Assembly (NCBI GenBank): GCA_015232395.1
Contig: JADFZT010000007.1
Coordinates: 42,468-106,467 of the forward strand
Reading direction: 5' to 3'
Length of the DNA stretch: 64,000 bases
Origin: Magnetococcales bacterium
GTDB lineage: Bacteria; Pseudomonadota; Magnetococcia; Magnetococcales; JADFZT01
Shown: in pieces, positions 17,157 to 25,697 of the stretch
Layout: each line of letters begins with the position of its first letter
How positions within the stretch are numbered: the stretch's first letter is position 1
Notes under the pieces: generated by a model
The model's input: only the letters and a program-made list of their open reading frames with translations
Told to the model about the DNA's origin: nothing
Databases searched by the model: none
Position numbers and translations under genes: made by a program

Positions 17157-17516
17157 CTAAAAAAACCTCAACTCAAACAAGTTCCACGTCTTTCCTTGAT
17201 CCATTGTCTTGGTTTTGCAATTCCACTGCTCTTTTACAGTCGCTCCAAACTCGTTTTGAGCGTTCACCTTGCCCGTCACATCCCACCCATACCCCCCTTC
17301 AACATGAAACGTCGGTGTGAGATAATCGTATGGAAATTCAGCAGAGTCTGGATTTTTCAGCTTTTGCTTGACAAAGGTTTGGCAGGCTGTGATTGCTTCG
17401 ACTGCGCGCGGCCCCTTCTTGCTGAAAAAGATTTGACCAATCATTGAGGTTGCCACAAGCAAAAGCACAGCCACCCCCAACAAACCACCAACACTAAAAC
17501 CTTTTTTTCTGGCCAT
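17157..17516 (-). CDS. membrane-anchored cargo protein
   Basis: A 119-residue protein with a basic N-terminus and one transmembrane segment (about residues 8-30). Outside it lies a conserved small domain: TACQTFVKQKLKNPDSAEFP, then a WDVTGKVNAQNEFGA stretch and a final WNCKTK. I have seen this Cys, NPxSAxFP, W-V-G-V-x-AQNxFG, W-x-C pattern in many uncharacterised exported proteins of bacteria and phages. The two Cys may form a disulfide. Function is unknown; a role at the cell surface is likely. Confidence 0.65.
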   Translation of the reverse strand: MARKKGFSVGGLLGVAVLLLVATSMIGQIFFSKKGPRAVEAITACQTFVKQKLKNPDSAEFPYDYLTPTFHVEGGYGWDVTGKVNAQNEFGATVKEQWNCKTKTMDQGKTWNLFELRFF

Positions 17517-17603
17517 TAATTAAGCTCCTGTCAAGATACCCCAATAATTATTTTATTGCATGCAAAGTATCAAAAAATCAATCCTGCAATCAACCAAATT
17601 TTT

Positions 17604-17975
17604 TTAGCCTTTCGACTCCTCCACCAACACCCCCACCGCCTCCCCATACTGCCCTCTGGTGATCTCGCTCGCCTTCCGCACCCCCAACCGCCGATGCACC
17701 CGCGCCCACACCCCCTGCCACGGCTGCCCCGTCCGCTTCACCACCCCCATCACCATCAGCGACAGGCTCTCCCTCTGCTCCGGGGTGATGGGGCTCAAGA
17801 GTTGCGCCTCAATCCGCTCCAGCTCCCCCCGCACCCGCACCGCTTCCGCCCGATAGTACCCCCCCATCCCGAGAGCCCCCAGCAGGCCCCCTATATAGAG
17901 TAGTGTCAGCAGCGTATTTTTTTTGGGCCTTTTCCGGCTGGCCTGGAGTAAATTTTTCAGCTCTGTGTCTGGCAT
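17604..17975 (-). CDS. membrane-anchored ORF6C-like protein
   Basis: A 123-residue protein. I start at the ATG at 17975 (MPDTELKN), since a G-rich ribosome site lies 8 bases upstream. A transmembrane helix (about residues 22-40) and a short coiled segment come first. The C-terminal 60 residues (ITPEQRESLSLMVMGVVKRT, WARVHRRLGV, EITRGQYGEAVGVL) resemble the ORF6C domain found at the ends of phage antirepressors. A membrane-anchored version is unusual. It follows the repressor gene in the same direction after 88 bases and could be co-expressed in the lysogen. Confidence 0.55.
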   Translation of the reverse strand: MPDTELKNLLQASRKRPKKNTLLTLLYIGGLLGALGMGGYYRAEAVRVRGELERIEAQLLSPITPEQRESLSLMVMGVVKRTGQPWQGVWARVHRRLGVRKASEITRGQYGEAVGVLVEESKG

Positions 17976-18063
17976 AATAAAGCCCCCCATGGGATCAAAT
18001 TCCCCTCATCCCAGGGAGCCTACCACATCCGTCAAGACCTTTTTCGTGGGGCCGGGAAAAAGG

Positions 18064-18531
18064 TCAGCTCGCCAGCTCAAAAAGCTCCCGCATCTCCTCA
18101 AGGTCCACCACCGCTCCCCCCGCCTTTCCCCCCTCCGCCCGCCTTCTCTCCACCGCTCGTTTGCACAGCGCCACCACCAGCGGCCGCATGGCCCCCGCCC
18201 GGATATCCGAGCCTTCCCCCTTCAGGTGGCCCTCCACCGCATCCATCGCCTGGATGATCATCGCCGCGTCAATCTCCGGATAACCCGGTATCGAGCCGTC
18301 GCCGGGGCGGGGCGTCTCTTCTTCGCCCGCCCGCATCGACCCCTCTCCGGTGGCAAGCCACAATAAATTTAGCTCGGATGCCTGGGCGACTGCGATAAGT
18401 TTAGACAGTGAGGGCTCCCCTTTTCCGGCCAAATAGTGGCGGATAGCTGTGTCTGAGATGCCTGTTTTCCTGGCAAAACTTCTCAAGCTGTCTTTCCCTA
18501 TAGCTATTTTGATCCGCTCAGAAAATGTCAC
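18064..18531 (-). CDS. Mu c-type repressor
   Basis: A 155-residue regulator with an XRE-like helix-turn-helix at the N-terminus (ARKTGISDTAIRHYLAGKGE, residues about 20-39) and a helical C-terminal half without peptidase motifs. It faces the ner-like gene across a short control region, as Mu repressor does. It should silence the early operon and keep the prophage dormant. Its tail is rich in Arg and Glu and has no Ser-Lys protease dyad, so induction is unlikely to go through RecA cleavage. Confidence 0.8.
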   Translation of the reverse strand: MTFSERIKIAIGKDSLRSFARKTGISDTAIRHYLAGKGEPSLSKLIAVAQASELNLLWLATGEGSMRAGEEETPRPGDGSIPGYPEIDAAMIIQAMDAVEGHLKGEGSDIRAGAMRPLVVALCKRAVERRRAEGGKAGGAVVDLEEMRELFELAS

Positions 18532-18653
18532 ATCTAACCCCGTGGCGAAAAATAGTCACCGCCAATGCAATAAATATGTTTACAGTGCAACAAATGTGTG
18601 GCATATCTATATCCAACATTTCATTTAGACATGATCATTCGGGACTCAAGCTG
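18532..18653. promoter_or_regulatory. repressor-ner control region
   Basis: Divergent start sites flank this AT-richer gap. It contains two direct repeats, TGCAATAAATATG at 18566-18578 and TGCAACAAATGTG at 18586-18598, exactly 20 bases apart and thus on the same DNA face. They are good candidates for operators of the repressor or Ner. TTTACA (18579-18584) with an AT-rich block near 18603-18610 could be the early promoter. Confidence 0.5.
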
Positions 18654-18974
18654 ATGAAAATGCCCCCAAAAAACCGCGATTGGACCCCAAGGGAAGTCAA
18701 AGCCGCGTTGCAGTTGGCGGGCACTCCCATCTCTGATTTGGCGCAAACCCACAGCTACCACACCAGAGCCTTCAGTGTGGTTTTGGAGCGCCCCATGCCC
18801 CACCTGGAACAACTCATCGCCGACGCCATCGGCATCAAACCCCGCCGCATCTGGCCCAGCCGCTACGACGGCCAAGGCCGCACTCTGAGGCCTGATATCA
18901 AGGGTCGAGGTGGACGCTCTCAGAATACCACGACTGCCGATCCCTGCAACATCTATGCGAGGGAGGTCGCATAG
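18654..18974 (+). CDS. Ner-like early regulator
   Basis: A 106-residue DNA-binding protein of the Ner/Nlp type: RDWTPREVKAALQLAGTPIS, LAQTHSYHTRAFSVVLERP and a GIKPRRIWPSRYD end. In Mu, Ner turns down early and repressor promoters soon after induction. I start at the ATG at 18654, after GGGACTC. The frame is open farther up, but that part runs through the operators. The last 30 residues are an extension beyond the usual Ner length. It is the first gene of the rightward early operon. Confidence 0.8.
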   Translation: MKMPPKNRDWTPREVKAALQLAGTPISDLAQTHSYHTRAFSVVLERPMPHLEQLIADAIGIKPRRIWPSRYDGQGRTLRPDIKGRGGRSQNTTTADPCNIYAREVA

Positions 18975-18976
18975 CC

Positions 18977-19435
18977 ATGCCCCGCCCCCGCAAAAAGCGC
19001 CAAGCCCATCCGGATCAGCTGGTGTTGGAGGGTCTTTTCGAGATCCCCAGAGCTCCAGCCCCCAGAGCCGGTTCCCTGGATTATGCCACCGAGATGCGTC
19101 TAGCCATCAGCCGCGCCATCCGGGAGAGCAGCAAGGATCGGGACGAGATCGCCATGGAGATGTCGAGATTGACCGGCAAGCCCATCTCCAAAGCCAAGCT
19201 CGACGCCTGGACCGCTGAATCGAAGGAAGGCCACCGCTTCCCCTTCGAGTTTGCCGCCGCCTTCGAGGAGGTCACCAGCTCCACCAGTCTCCAGGAGCTG
19301 CTGGCCCAAAAGCGCGGCTCCACCGTGCTGGTGGGGGAGGAAGTGCTTTTGGCCAAGATGGGCCAGCTGGACCGGATCGAGCAGCAAGCTCGGGAAGAAA
19401 AGCGCAAACTGAAAAAAAAGCTGGGAATCGGATAA
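18977..19435 (+). CDS. early prophage protein, unknown
   Basis: A 152-residue protein with a basic start (MPRPRKKRQ) and a helical middle (RLAISRAIRESSKDRDEIAM, then SRLTGKPISKAKLDAW) that may be a DNA-binding helix pair. A highly charged coiled-coil tail follows. Similar genes sit between ner and the transposase gene in several transposable phages. The role is unknown. It begins 2 bases after the ner-like stop. Confidence 0.65.
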   Translation: MPRPRKKRQAHPDQLVLEGLFEIPRAPAPRAGSLDYATEMRLAISRAIRESSKDRDEIAMEMSRLTGKPISKAKLDAWTAESKEGHRFPFEFAAAFEEVTSSTSLQELLAQKRGSTVLVGEEVLLAKMGQLDRIEQQAREEKRKLKKKLGIG

Positions 19436-19678
19436 GTGGCCACCCCCCGCAAAAAATATGCCGCCGTCCCCCTGGAGCAGCCCCCGCCATTGATCGCGGA
19501 AGCTCCACAGAGGCGGCGGCTGGAAGGGGCGGCGGCGGTGATTGATCTGATCATCTATTCCGATCCCACCTCATTGGCCCCCGAGACCGAATTTCACGCC
19601 CTGCGCCTGGCCCGGGATCTGGTGGTGGAGCATATGGAGCAGGCCGGGCAGCAGGCTCAAGGGGTGCCGAAATCATGA
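19436..19678 (+). CDS. small early prophage protein
   Basis: An 80-residue protein with a GTG start placed directly after the stop of the gene before. The sequence is Pro- and Arg-rich at first, then helical (LIIYSDPTSLAPETEFHALR). Its end overlaps the next gene by four bases (ATGA). I do not recognise it, but the tight packing shows it is translated. Confidence 0.55.
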   Translation: MATPRKKYAAVPLEQPPPLIAEAPQRRRLEGAAAVIDLIIYSDPTSLAPETEFHALRLARDLVVEHMEQAGQQAQGVPKS

Positions 19679-20265
19679 CCACCCTCCAAGAGCTGGTCAA
19701 AGAGTTCCAGCGCCACCATGGTTCATCAGTGGCGGGGGTGATCGAGGCTGGCAAAGTGCTGATCCGCGTCAAGAAAAACACCAAATTTGGGCACTATCTC
19801 CCCCTGGTGGAGGCCTTGGGCATCTCCAACACCACTGCCCAGCGCTACATCAAAGTTGCAAAAGATCCAAGGTTGTCAAATGCGGCCATTTGGCCGCATT
19901 TGCCGCAAGGCCTTAGAATTCTTTATGAGATTTCCAAGCTTAAAGACCCTCAATTTCAACAGGGTCTAGCCACAAACCAAATCACGCCCCACATGGAACA
20001 CAAAGACGTGGAGCGGCTGAGGCGGGGTGAACAAAAACCCTCACCCCCCCCGGAAGGCCCCACCAAAACCATCCAGACGCCCCTTTCCCGTGGCGAGCGG
20101 TGGCTTTTGGCGGCCTTTCTGGAGAACGCCCTCTCCGAGATGGAGCCAGACGATCTAGCCTTCATGGTGGTGAAATACACTGAAAAGCACACCATCCACG
20201 ATCTGGATCCAGCCGGGCTGAAACCAAAACAGCTCCTGAAAAAGCTCCGGAAGGGGCTCCGATGA
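19675..20265 (+). CDS. DUF3102-type early protein
   Basis: A 196-residue protein. The N-terminal half (AGKVLIRVKKNTKFGHYLPL, VEALGISNTTAQRYIKVAK) matches the DUF3102 pattern found in phage and plasmid proteins, where a short helix-turn-helix-like segment follows. The C-terminal part is a helical domain with no assigned role. It overlaps both neighbours by four bases. It lies just upstream of the transposase and may affect replication or target choice; that is inference. Confidence 0.7.
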   Translation: MTTLQELVKEFQRHHGSSVAGVIEAGKVLIRVKKNTKFGHYLPLVEALGISNTTAQRYIKVAKDPRLSNAAIWPHLPQGLRILYEISKLKDPQFQQGLATNQITPHMEHKDVERLRRGEQKPSPPPEGPTKTIQTPLSRGERWLLAAFLENALSEMEPDDLAFMVVKYTEKHTIHDLDPAGLKPKQLLKKLRKGLR

Positions 20266-22505
20266 GGCAAGCCGCTCCCACCCCCTGGTATTCCGCCCGG
20301 GATCTAGCTGCCCTGGCCCTCCCGAACCTCCCCGGATCGGAGAGAAATCTCCGGGATAAGGCGATCCGGGAGGAGTGGCGATCCACCGAAAGAAAAGGCA
20401 AGGGTGGCGGCTCTCTCTATCATCTATCGAGCCTGCCCATTCCCGCTCAAGCCGCCTGGGTCGAGCAGCATCGGGAGACCATCACCCTGAAAGTCGCCCA
20501 GGAACTCCACCCGGAGGTGGCCCTGCTCGCCGCCCACATCATCGGTGAACGGGAAAAACCCACCCTGGCAGCCCTCGCCCAGATCCACCACCCCCCCCGA
20601 GTTGAGAGCAGGGAAAGGGGTTTGGTGAAATATCAGAGAGCGCCAGGCTACGCCCAAAAAACCGCAGAGGGCCGCCGGGAAATTTTGCGCTTGCTCCAGG
20701 AATATCAGTCACTTTCCGGCAGAAATCACCGCAAGATCGACACTATCACCCGCTTTTGCGAGCTGGTCGAGGCCCACCTGGTCCCCCTGCCAGAGAGCGC
20801 CGCAGATCTAAAGCCCACCCCCCGCACCCTCCAGCGCTGGGAAAAGGATTATCGGGCCAAGGGTATCGCCGGATTGTTGCCTGCTTTCGGCAACCGGAAA
20901 AACAAATGGTCCCTGCCAGAGCTACAGCAGCAAGTGGTGGTGGGGATGCTGGTGGATCATCCCCACGCCTCCATTAGCTTGATCCATGAGGCGCTGAAAA
21001 CCCGTTTCGGATCGGAAGCGGTTCCATCCCCTTCATCCGTCAAAAGATTTCGTATGGCCTGGATCAAGAAAAACGCCTCTTACTGGCTCTTTCTTACCGA
21101 TCCGGATCAGTGGCGCTCCAAAAAGATGGCCGCGCCGGGATCGATGTCCCAAGACGTTATCCGCATCAATCAAAGATGGGAGATGGACTCCACCCCCGCT
21201 GACGTCATCCTCTCCGACGGCAAACGCCACCAGATCATCGGCGTTATCGACATCTACACCCGACGGGTCAAATTTCATGTCAGTCGGGTGTCGAAATCTA
21301 CTGCTATCACGTCGCTGATCCGTCGCGCCATCCTCGATTGGGGCGTTCCGGAAGAGATCAAAACCGACAACGGCCAGGACTATGTGGCCAAGCATACGGT
21401 ACGGGTGCTGGAAGATCTCAAGATAAAACAATCCCTTTGCGAGCCTTTCAGCCCCTGGATGAAACCCCATATTGAAAGGGTTTTCCGCACCTTCAGCCAT
21501 GGCATTGTTGAGCTACTCCCCGGCTTCATCGGTCACAACGTCGCCGATAGAAAAGCTATCGAGTCCCGCCGCTCCTTTGCCAACCGCCTGATGTCCCGCA
21601 AACGTGACGGGGAGCCGGAGGCCGTGGAAATCCGCCTCACCCCTGCCGAGCTGCAAGAAAAGTGTGACGCGTGGTGCGAAAACACCTACCACCAAGGCGC
21701 GCGCAAGGGTTTGCACGGCAAAACCCCCTTTCAAAAAGCTGCCGAATGGAAAAGCCCCATCAAGCAGATCGAGAACGAAAGAGCGCTGGATCTACTCCTC
21801 TTTCAGGCCCCCAAAGGCAAGGAAACCCGCACAATCCAGAAAAAGGGCATCCATGCCGACGGTCGCTGTTTTGTGGCGGCAGAACTTTGGGGCAGGCCCG
21901 AAGAGGAGGAGGTGCGGGTGTTGCTGGACGAGACCGACATGGGCCGCGCCTACGTTTTCACCTTGGATATGGAATTCATCTGCTTGGCTGAGGATCCCGA
22001 GTGGACCGGGGTTTCGCTCAAAGAAAAAGCAGCGGCAGCCAAGGCGATCCAAAACCGGGTGATGAAAGAGGGTGTCAAAATCCTGAAAAGGGAAGCCAGA
22101 CTCGCCCAAACCCGGGACATCCATCAGGAGATCCAGAACAAAAGAGAGCAAGAGGCCGCCCAGGTGGTGGCGTTCCCCACAACCAAAACAACCCACGCCT
22201 CCCCCGCCATCAACGCCGCCGCAAAGGCTGTCAAATCAAGCACCCCAGCCAAGCCGAAACCCATGACCCTGGAGCAGCGCGCCGCCTATGACCGGCTCCA
22301 TCAAGAGATCACCGCGCCAAAGCAAGCGACCCAAGACCCAGGCAAAGAGCGGTTTTTGCGGGCTCAGGAGATCGAGCGGAAAATTTCGGCTGGGGAGGCG
22401 GTGGGGGAGATTCAGGGATCCTGGTACGACACCTACAAGGAGAGCCCGCAATATAAAGCTATGCTCCGGATGGCCAAAGCTTTCCCTCAACAGGCAGCCG
22501 GATAA
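20262..22505 (+). CDS. Mu A-type DDE transposase
   Basis: A 747-residue transposase that joins phage ends to target DNA for integration and replicative transposition. An N-terminal winged-helix domain (WYSARDLAALALPNLPGSER) should bind internal or end sites. More DNA-binding helices follow to about residue 290. The catalytic triad is Asp309 (EMDST), Asp369 (IKTDNGQDY) and Glu405 (PHIERVF), spaced D-D-35-E. A beta-barrel-like region and a basic, Ala/Lys-rich tail follow; in Mu this tail contacts B protein. Length is slightly above Mu A (663). Confidence 0.93.
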   Translation: MRQAAPTPWYSARDLAALALPNLPGSERNLRDKAIREEWRSTERKGKGGGSLYHLSSLPIPAQAAWVEQHRETITLKVAQELHPEVALLAAHIIGEREKPTLAALAQIHHPPRVESRERGLVKYQRAPGYAQKTAEGRREILRLLQEYQSLSGRNHRKIDTITRFCELVEAHLVPLPESAADLKPTPRTLQRWEKDYRAKGIAGLLPAFGNRKNKWSLPELQQQVVVGMLVDHPHASISLIHEALKTRFGSEAVPSPSSVKRFRMAWIKKNASYWLFLTDPDQWRSKKMAAPGSMSQDVIRINQRWEMDSTPADVILSDGKRHQIIGVIDIYTRRVKFHVSRVSKSTAITSLIRRAILDWGVPEEIKTDNGQDYVAKHTVRVLEDLKIKQSLCEPFSPWMKPHIERVFRTFSHGIVELLPGFIGHNVADRKAIESRRSFANRLMSRKRDGEPEAVEIRLTPAELQEKCDAWCENTYHQGARKGLHGKTPFQKAAEWKSPIKQIENERALDLLLFQAPKGKETRTIQKKGIHADGRCFVAAELWGRPEEEEVRVLLDETDMGRAYVFTLDMEFICLAEDPEWTGVSLKEKAAAAKAIQNRVMKEGVKILKREARLAQTRDIHQEIQNKREQEAAQVVAFPTTKTTHASPAINAAAKAVKSSTPAKPKPMTLEQRAAYDRLHQEITAPKQATQDPGKERFLRAQEIERKISAGEAVGEIQGSWYDTYKESPQYKAMLRMAKAFPQQAAG

Positions 22506-22518
22506 GGGATTTAAAAAA

Positions 22519-23250
22519 ATGGCTGAAAAATCAAATGGCACGCCCGCACCACTGAAAAATGTCGCCTTTTTTATGGAGATGATGGAGCGGCTTCAGGGGC
22601 GGGCCTCCCACATGGAGGGGATTGGTTGTTTTTATGGGGAGCCGGGGCTGGGAAAATCCATCTCCGCCCGTTTTGCCCTCCTTCAGTTCCAGGCCTACTA
22701 CATCGAGGCGGGTAAATCGTGGACCGCAAAGGCGCTGTTCACCCGCATCCTCAGGGAGATGGGCATCACCCCGGCCAAAACCATCTGGGAAATGACGGAG
22801 CAGGCAGGCAATCAGCTTCTTTTATCCGGTCGACCACTCATTATTGATGAATTCGACAAGCTGGTGGACAAGGGGCTGGCTGAGCATGTCCGGGAGCTGT
22901 ACCTGGCCAGCAAGGGCAAGGCCACCATCATCGTGGTGGGGGAGGAAAGCCTGCCCTTCAAGCTCAAAAAAACCCCCCGCTTTTATGACCGGGTGCTCAC
23001 CTGGTACCGCGCCAGACCTGCTGATGGGGAGGATGTCAAAAACCTTCACCACTTTTATCAGGGCGAGGTCACCATCCACGCCGACATGCTGAATACCATC
23101 GCCGAGGCCAGCGGTGGTGTGGTTCGAAGGGTTTGCAATGCTCTGGAAACAATTGAAAACTGGTCAAAATTGAGTGGCGTTAAAGAGATTGGCCTCTCCG
23201 AGTGGGGAGATCAGCCCCTCTTCACCTGTGATCCGGATCTGGGGAGGTGA
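22519..23250 (+). CDS. Mu B-type target-DNA ATPase
   Basis: A 243-residue AAA+ ATPase that binds target DNA and activates the transposase. The Walker A box is G40EPGLGKS47 and the Walker B box is LIIDEFDK. The tail (about 185-243) would be the small helical domain. It is shorter than Mu B (312), mainly at the N-terminus, which in Mu carries a helix-turn-helix; that part seems absent here. I start at the ATG at 22519, 13 bases after the transposase stop, preceded by GGGA. Confidence 0.9.
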   Translation: MAEKSNGTPAPLKNVAFFMEMMERLQGRASHMEGIGCFYGEPGLGKSISARFALLQFQAYYIEAGKSWTAKALFTRILREMGITPAKTIWEMTEQAGNQLLLSGRPLIIDEFDKLVDKGLAEHVRELYLASKGKATIIVVGEESLPFKLKKTPRFYDRVLTWYRARPADGEDVKNLHHFYQGEVTIHADMLNTIAEASGGVVRRVCNALETIENWSKLSGVKEIGLSEWGDQPLFTCDPDLGR

Positions 23251-23252
23251 GC

Positions 23253-23816
23253 ATGGCCAGGAGGCAAAAAACAGCCCGCCCCAAGGGCCTTGATTGGGTT
23301 TGGGCGGTCATGCGGGAGCGACGGGTTTTCACCTGGCAGGATCTGATAGATCACACCAACGTGGACGGATCCAGCATTACCACCTACCTGACCAGCCTGG
23401 TACGGGGGGGCTATCTGGAAAAAGAGGGGGTCGGCGGGCTGCACAATCCGGCCACCTATACCCTGATTCGGGATGTGGGGGTGGATCGGCCCCGGCTGAG
23501 GAAAGACGGCTCGAAAGTTCCAGAACAGACCAATCAAAAAGTGTGGCGCTTGATCAAGACCTTCGGGGATTTTTCCTGGGAGGATCTGTCCCATTATCCG
23601 GGAATCAAACCGGCAGCGGCCCAGGACTATATTCAAAATCTGGCCCGGGCGGGAATTCTGGTGACGGTGCAGGAGGCGACCCACGCTTCCAAAGCCCGCT
23701 ACACCCTGCCATCCAGCCACAACACCGGCCCAAAAGCTCCCCAGGTCAAACGCAACAAAACCATTTTTGATCCCAATACCGGAAAAGCGCACCACAAAAC
23801 AGGGGGTTCCAAATAA
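23253..23816 (+). CDS. early prophage protein, two winged-helix-like repeats
   Basis: A 187-residue protein. Two segments look alike: residues about 12-65 (FTWQDLIDHTNVDGSSITTY, LVRGGYLEKEG) and about 95-150 (FSWEDLSHYPGIKPAAAQDY, LARAGILVTVQ). Each is a helix-turn-helix followed by a wing, as in MarR- or ArsR-like folds. It may bind DNA or regulate early genes. It comes right after the B gene in the same operon. Confidence 0.65.
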   Translation: MARRQKTARPKGLDWVWAVMRERRVFTWQDLIDHTNVDGSSITTYLTSLVRGGYLEKEGVGGLHNPATYTLIRDVGVDRPRLRKDGSKVPEQTNQKVWRLIKTFGDFSWEDLSHYPGIKPAAAQDYIQNLARAGILVTVQEATHASKARYTLPSSHNTGPKAPQVKRNKTIFDPNTGKAHHKTGGSK

Positions 23817-24202
23817 TGCACGATCACCGCCACACCAGAGTGCGCCCCAGTTCCCCAGCCTCTCACGCGATGGGCCGGGTTCGAGCAGGGGCCGCAAGCC
23901 CGGGCCGCCATGCCCTCTCCACATGGCGGCCCGGGCGCATCATGGCCCGGATCGGCAGGGCCATCGCCGAGATGGGAGACGAAATGACCCTCCACCAGCT
24001 GGTCCGGCGTCATCCGGGGGGCATCACCAAGACCGAAATCCGCCGGCACCTCCCCCATCTCCACCCCACCCAGCTGTCGGACCTGCTGCTGCGGGGGATG
24101 CAAAGGGGTGAGATTCACGCCGCCCACATGGAAAAAGCCGCCCGCCCCGGTGTTTTTGAGGCGGTTTATTGGCACAAAACAGCCGGATTCACCCAGCTAT
24201 AA
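23816..24202 (+). CDS. early prophage protein, winged-helix-like
   Basis: A 128-residue basic protein. The first 40 residues are Arg/His-rich and low in order. The rest (IGRAIAEMGDEMTLHQLVRR, GGITKTEIRRHLPHLHPTQL, LLRGMQRGEIHAA) looks like a small winged helix, similar in style to the gene before it. Its ATG overlaps the preceding stop by one base (AATAATGCA). Function unknown. Confidence 0.55.
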   Translation: MHDHRHTRVRPSSPASHAMGRVRAGAASPGRHALSTWRPGRIMARIGRAIAEMGDEMTLHQLVRRHPGGITKTEIRRHLPHLHPTQLSDLLLRGMQRGEIHAAHMEKAARPGVFEAVYWHKTAGFTQL

Positions 24203-24219
24203 AGAGGAGAGCCAGCCCC

Positions 24220-24780
24220 ATGGCCAGCAAAAAACGCGTCAAACCCAAGAGCCCCATCATCGTTCGAGACCTGGAGCACGCCAACCAGGTGTTGGGAGAA
24301 ATCGCTCATCTGAAACGCAATATTTCAGCGATTGAAACCGACATGAACCATTCCATCGACCGTATCAAAGCCGCCGCCGAGGCTTTCGCCGCCCCCCGCC
24401 GCAACAGGCTGGAGGCCCTGACCGCCGGACTCACCGCCTTTGCCGAATACCACAAAGAGGGGCTGTTCAAGAAAAAACGCTCTGTGGATCTCGCTTTTGG
24501 TCACCTGGGCTTTCGCCGCTCCTCTGAAATCAAACCCAAACCCCGCTCCAAATGGGCCATGATTTTGGGCCGCATCAAAGAGCTGGGATACAAGGACGCC
24601 ATCCGCACCCGGGAAGATGTCAACAAGGAAGTGCTGCGGGAGTGGCCCGAGGAGCGACTGGCCATGGTGGGGGCGCGACGCATGGATAAGGATCTCTTTT
24701 GGTACGAGCTGAAGGAGGAAGCTGTGAGCGAGGAGATCCCCACGGCTTGGGCGCCCGGTCAGGAAGGGGAGGCCGTCTGA
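24220..24780 (+). CDS. gam: Gam-type nuclease inhibitor
   Basis: A 186-residue DNA-end binding protein of the Mu Gam family, a relative of Ku that shields linear phage DNA from host exonucleases. The long first helices (LEHANQVLGEIAHLKRNISA, IETDMNHSIDRIKAAAEA), the LTAFAEYHKEGLF segment and the SVDLAFGHLGFRRS strand pair are typical. I start at the ATG at 24220, with AGAGGAGAG upstream. Its stop overlaps the start of a 40-residue membrane protein. Confidence 0.9.
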   Translation: MASKKRVKPKSPIIVRDLEHANQVLGEIAHLKRNISAIETDMNHSIDRIKAAAEAFAAPRRNRLEALTAGLTAFAEYHKEGLFKKKRSVDLAFGHLGFRRSSEIKPKPRSKWAMILGRIKELGYKDAIRTREDVNKEVLREWPEERLAMVGARRMDKDLFWYELKEEAVSEEIPTAWAPGQEGEAV

Positions 24781-24902
24781 TGGACCTCTCCGGTTGGATC
24801 ATGGAGCAGCCCGTTTGGATCACCGGGGTGTGGATCTCCCTCTTTTCCGGCCTGTCGCTCCTGCTCTATGTGGGCGCGATCTGGTCGGTGATGGCTCCCT
24901 GA
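24780..24902 (+). CDS. 40-residue membrane protein
   Basis: A very short gene whose ATG overlaps the gam stop codon (TGATG). It encodes MDLSGWIMEQPVWITGVW followed by one hydrophobic helix to the end. Tight coupling to gam and the next gene supports real translation. It could be a holin-like, exclusion or assembly peptide; no evidence chooses among these. Confidence 0.55.
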   Translation: MDLSGWIMEQPVWITGVWISLFSGLSLLLYVGAIWSVMAP

Positions 24903-24905
24903 CCC

Positions 24906-25697
24906 GTGATCGTCTTCCCCTGCTCTGGATGCGGCAGGCTCCACACTCTGGAAGATCTCCAGGCCCACCTGGATGACCGGGAGGCGCTGGTTTTGATGAA
25001 CCAGCTGCCGGGGGAGCTGTCCGGGCTGGTCATCCCCTATCTGACACTTTTCCGCACCCAAAAGAGCCACAGCTTGAGCGCTGGAAAAACCAAGCGGCTT
25101 TTGGCGGATCTGAAGGGGCTGGTTGATTCTGAGTATGTCACTCACAAGCACGGCGCGCCCAGGCGTTGCCATCCCCGCATCTGGCGGGAGGCCATCCGGG
25201 ATCTGGTGGACAGTCCGGAGCAAACCGGAAAAGTCAGGCCCCTGAAAAGTCATGCCTACCTGCAAGCCATCGCCTACAACAAGGCCGACCAAGCGGATGC
25301 ATCGAGAGAGCAGCAACAGGAAGGCAGGCGGGAGCCCACCGGGAGAGAGTCATCCCCCCCCAAGCGCCACCCCGACGCCCCCAAGGGAGCCCCGGACGAT
25401 TGGCGGCCAGACACGAACTATGCCAAGCCCGGCCAGCTCTCTGAACTACTGAAAAATATCGGCCAACCCCAGATCGTCTGCACCGTCGCCGCCAGCTGCC
25501 GAAGGGGGAGCCGCTGTCAGATCAAGGAGACCCGAGGCGGCCCGGAGTGTGAGCGTTTTCTCTCCCGGGAAGAGGGGTTGGATAGATCGGAAAGCGCCAC
25601 CCCCTGCCCGTTGATGGGGGAGTGTGGGATAGCTGAGAAAAAGTGCGAGACCAGCCGGGAGGGGTGCGGCGCTTTCGTCAGGAGGGAGCAGGCGTGA
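24906..25697 (+). CDS. early prophage protein with Cys clusters
   Basis: A 263-residue protein with a GTG start 3 bases after the small membrane gene. It begins with a likely zinc-binding pair (FPCSGCGRLH). A helical domain follows to about residue 125, then a disordered, charged linker. The C-terminal 80 residues hold about eight Cys (TVAASCRRGSRCQI, CERF, TPCPLMGECG, KKCETSREGCGAF), suggestive of a metal or iron-sulfur site. I do not recognise the family. It ends with a four-base overlap on the gp16 gene. Confidence 0.6.
   Translation: MIVFPCSGCGRLHTLEDLQAHLDDREALVLMNQLPGELSGLVIPYLTLFRTQKSHSLSAGKTKRLLADLKGLVDSEYVTHKHGAPRRCHPRIWREAIRDLVDSPEQTGKVRPLKSHAYLQAIAYNKADQADASREQQQEGRREPTGRESSPPKRHPDAPKGAPDDWRPDTNYAKPGQLSELLKNIGQPQIVCTVAASCRRGSRCQIKETRGGPECERFLSREEGLDRSESATPCPLMGECGIAEKKCETSREGCGAFVRREQA

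Noticed and set aside
18525..18653. A longer N-terminus for the ner-like gene
   Set aside because: The extra codons would run through the presumed operators and the repressor start; the Ner domain begins at the ATG at 18654.
23211..23924. A 237-codon open frame on the minus strand
   Set aside because: Antisense to two packed early phage genes; no ribosome site or motif.
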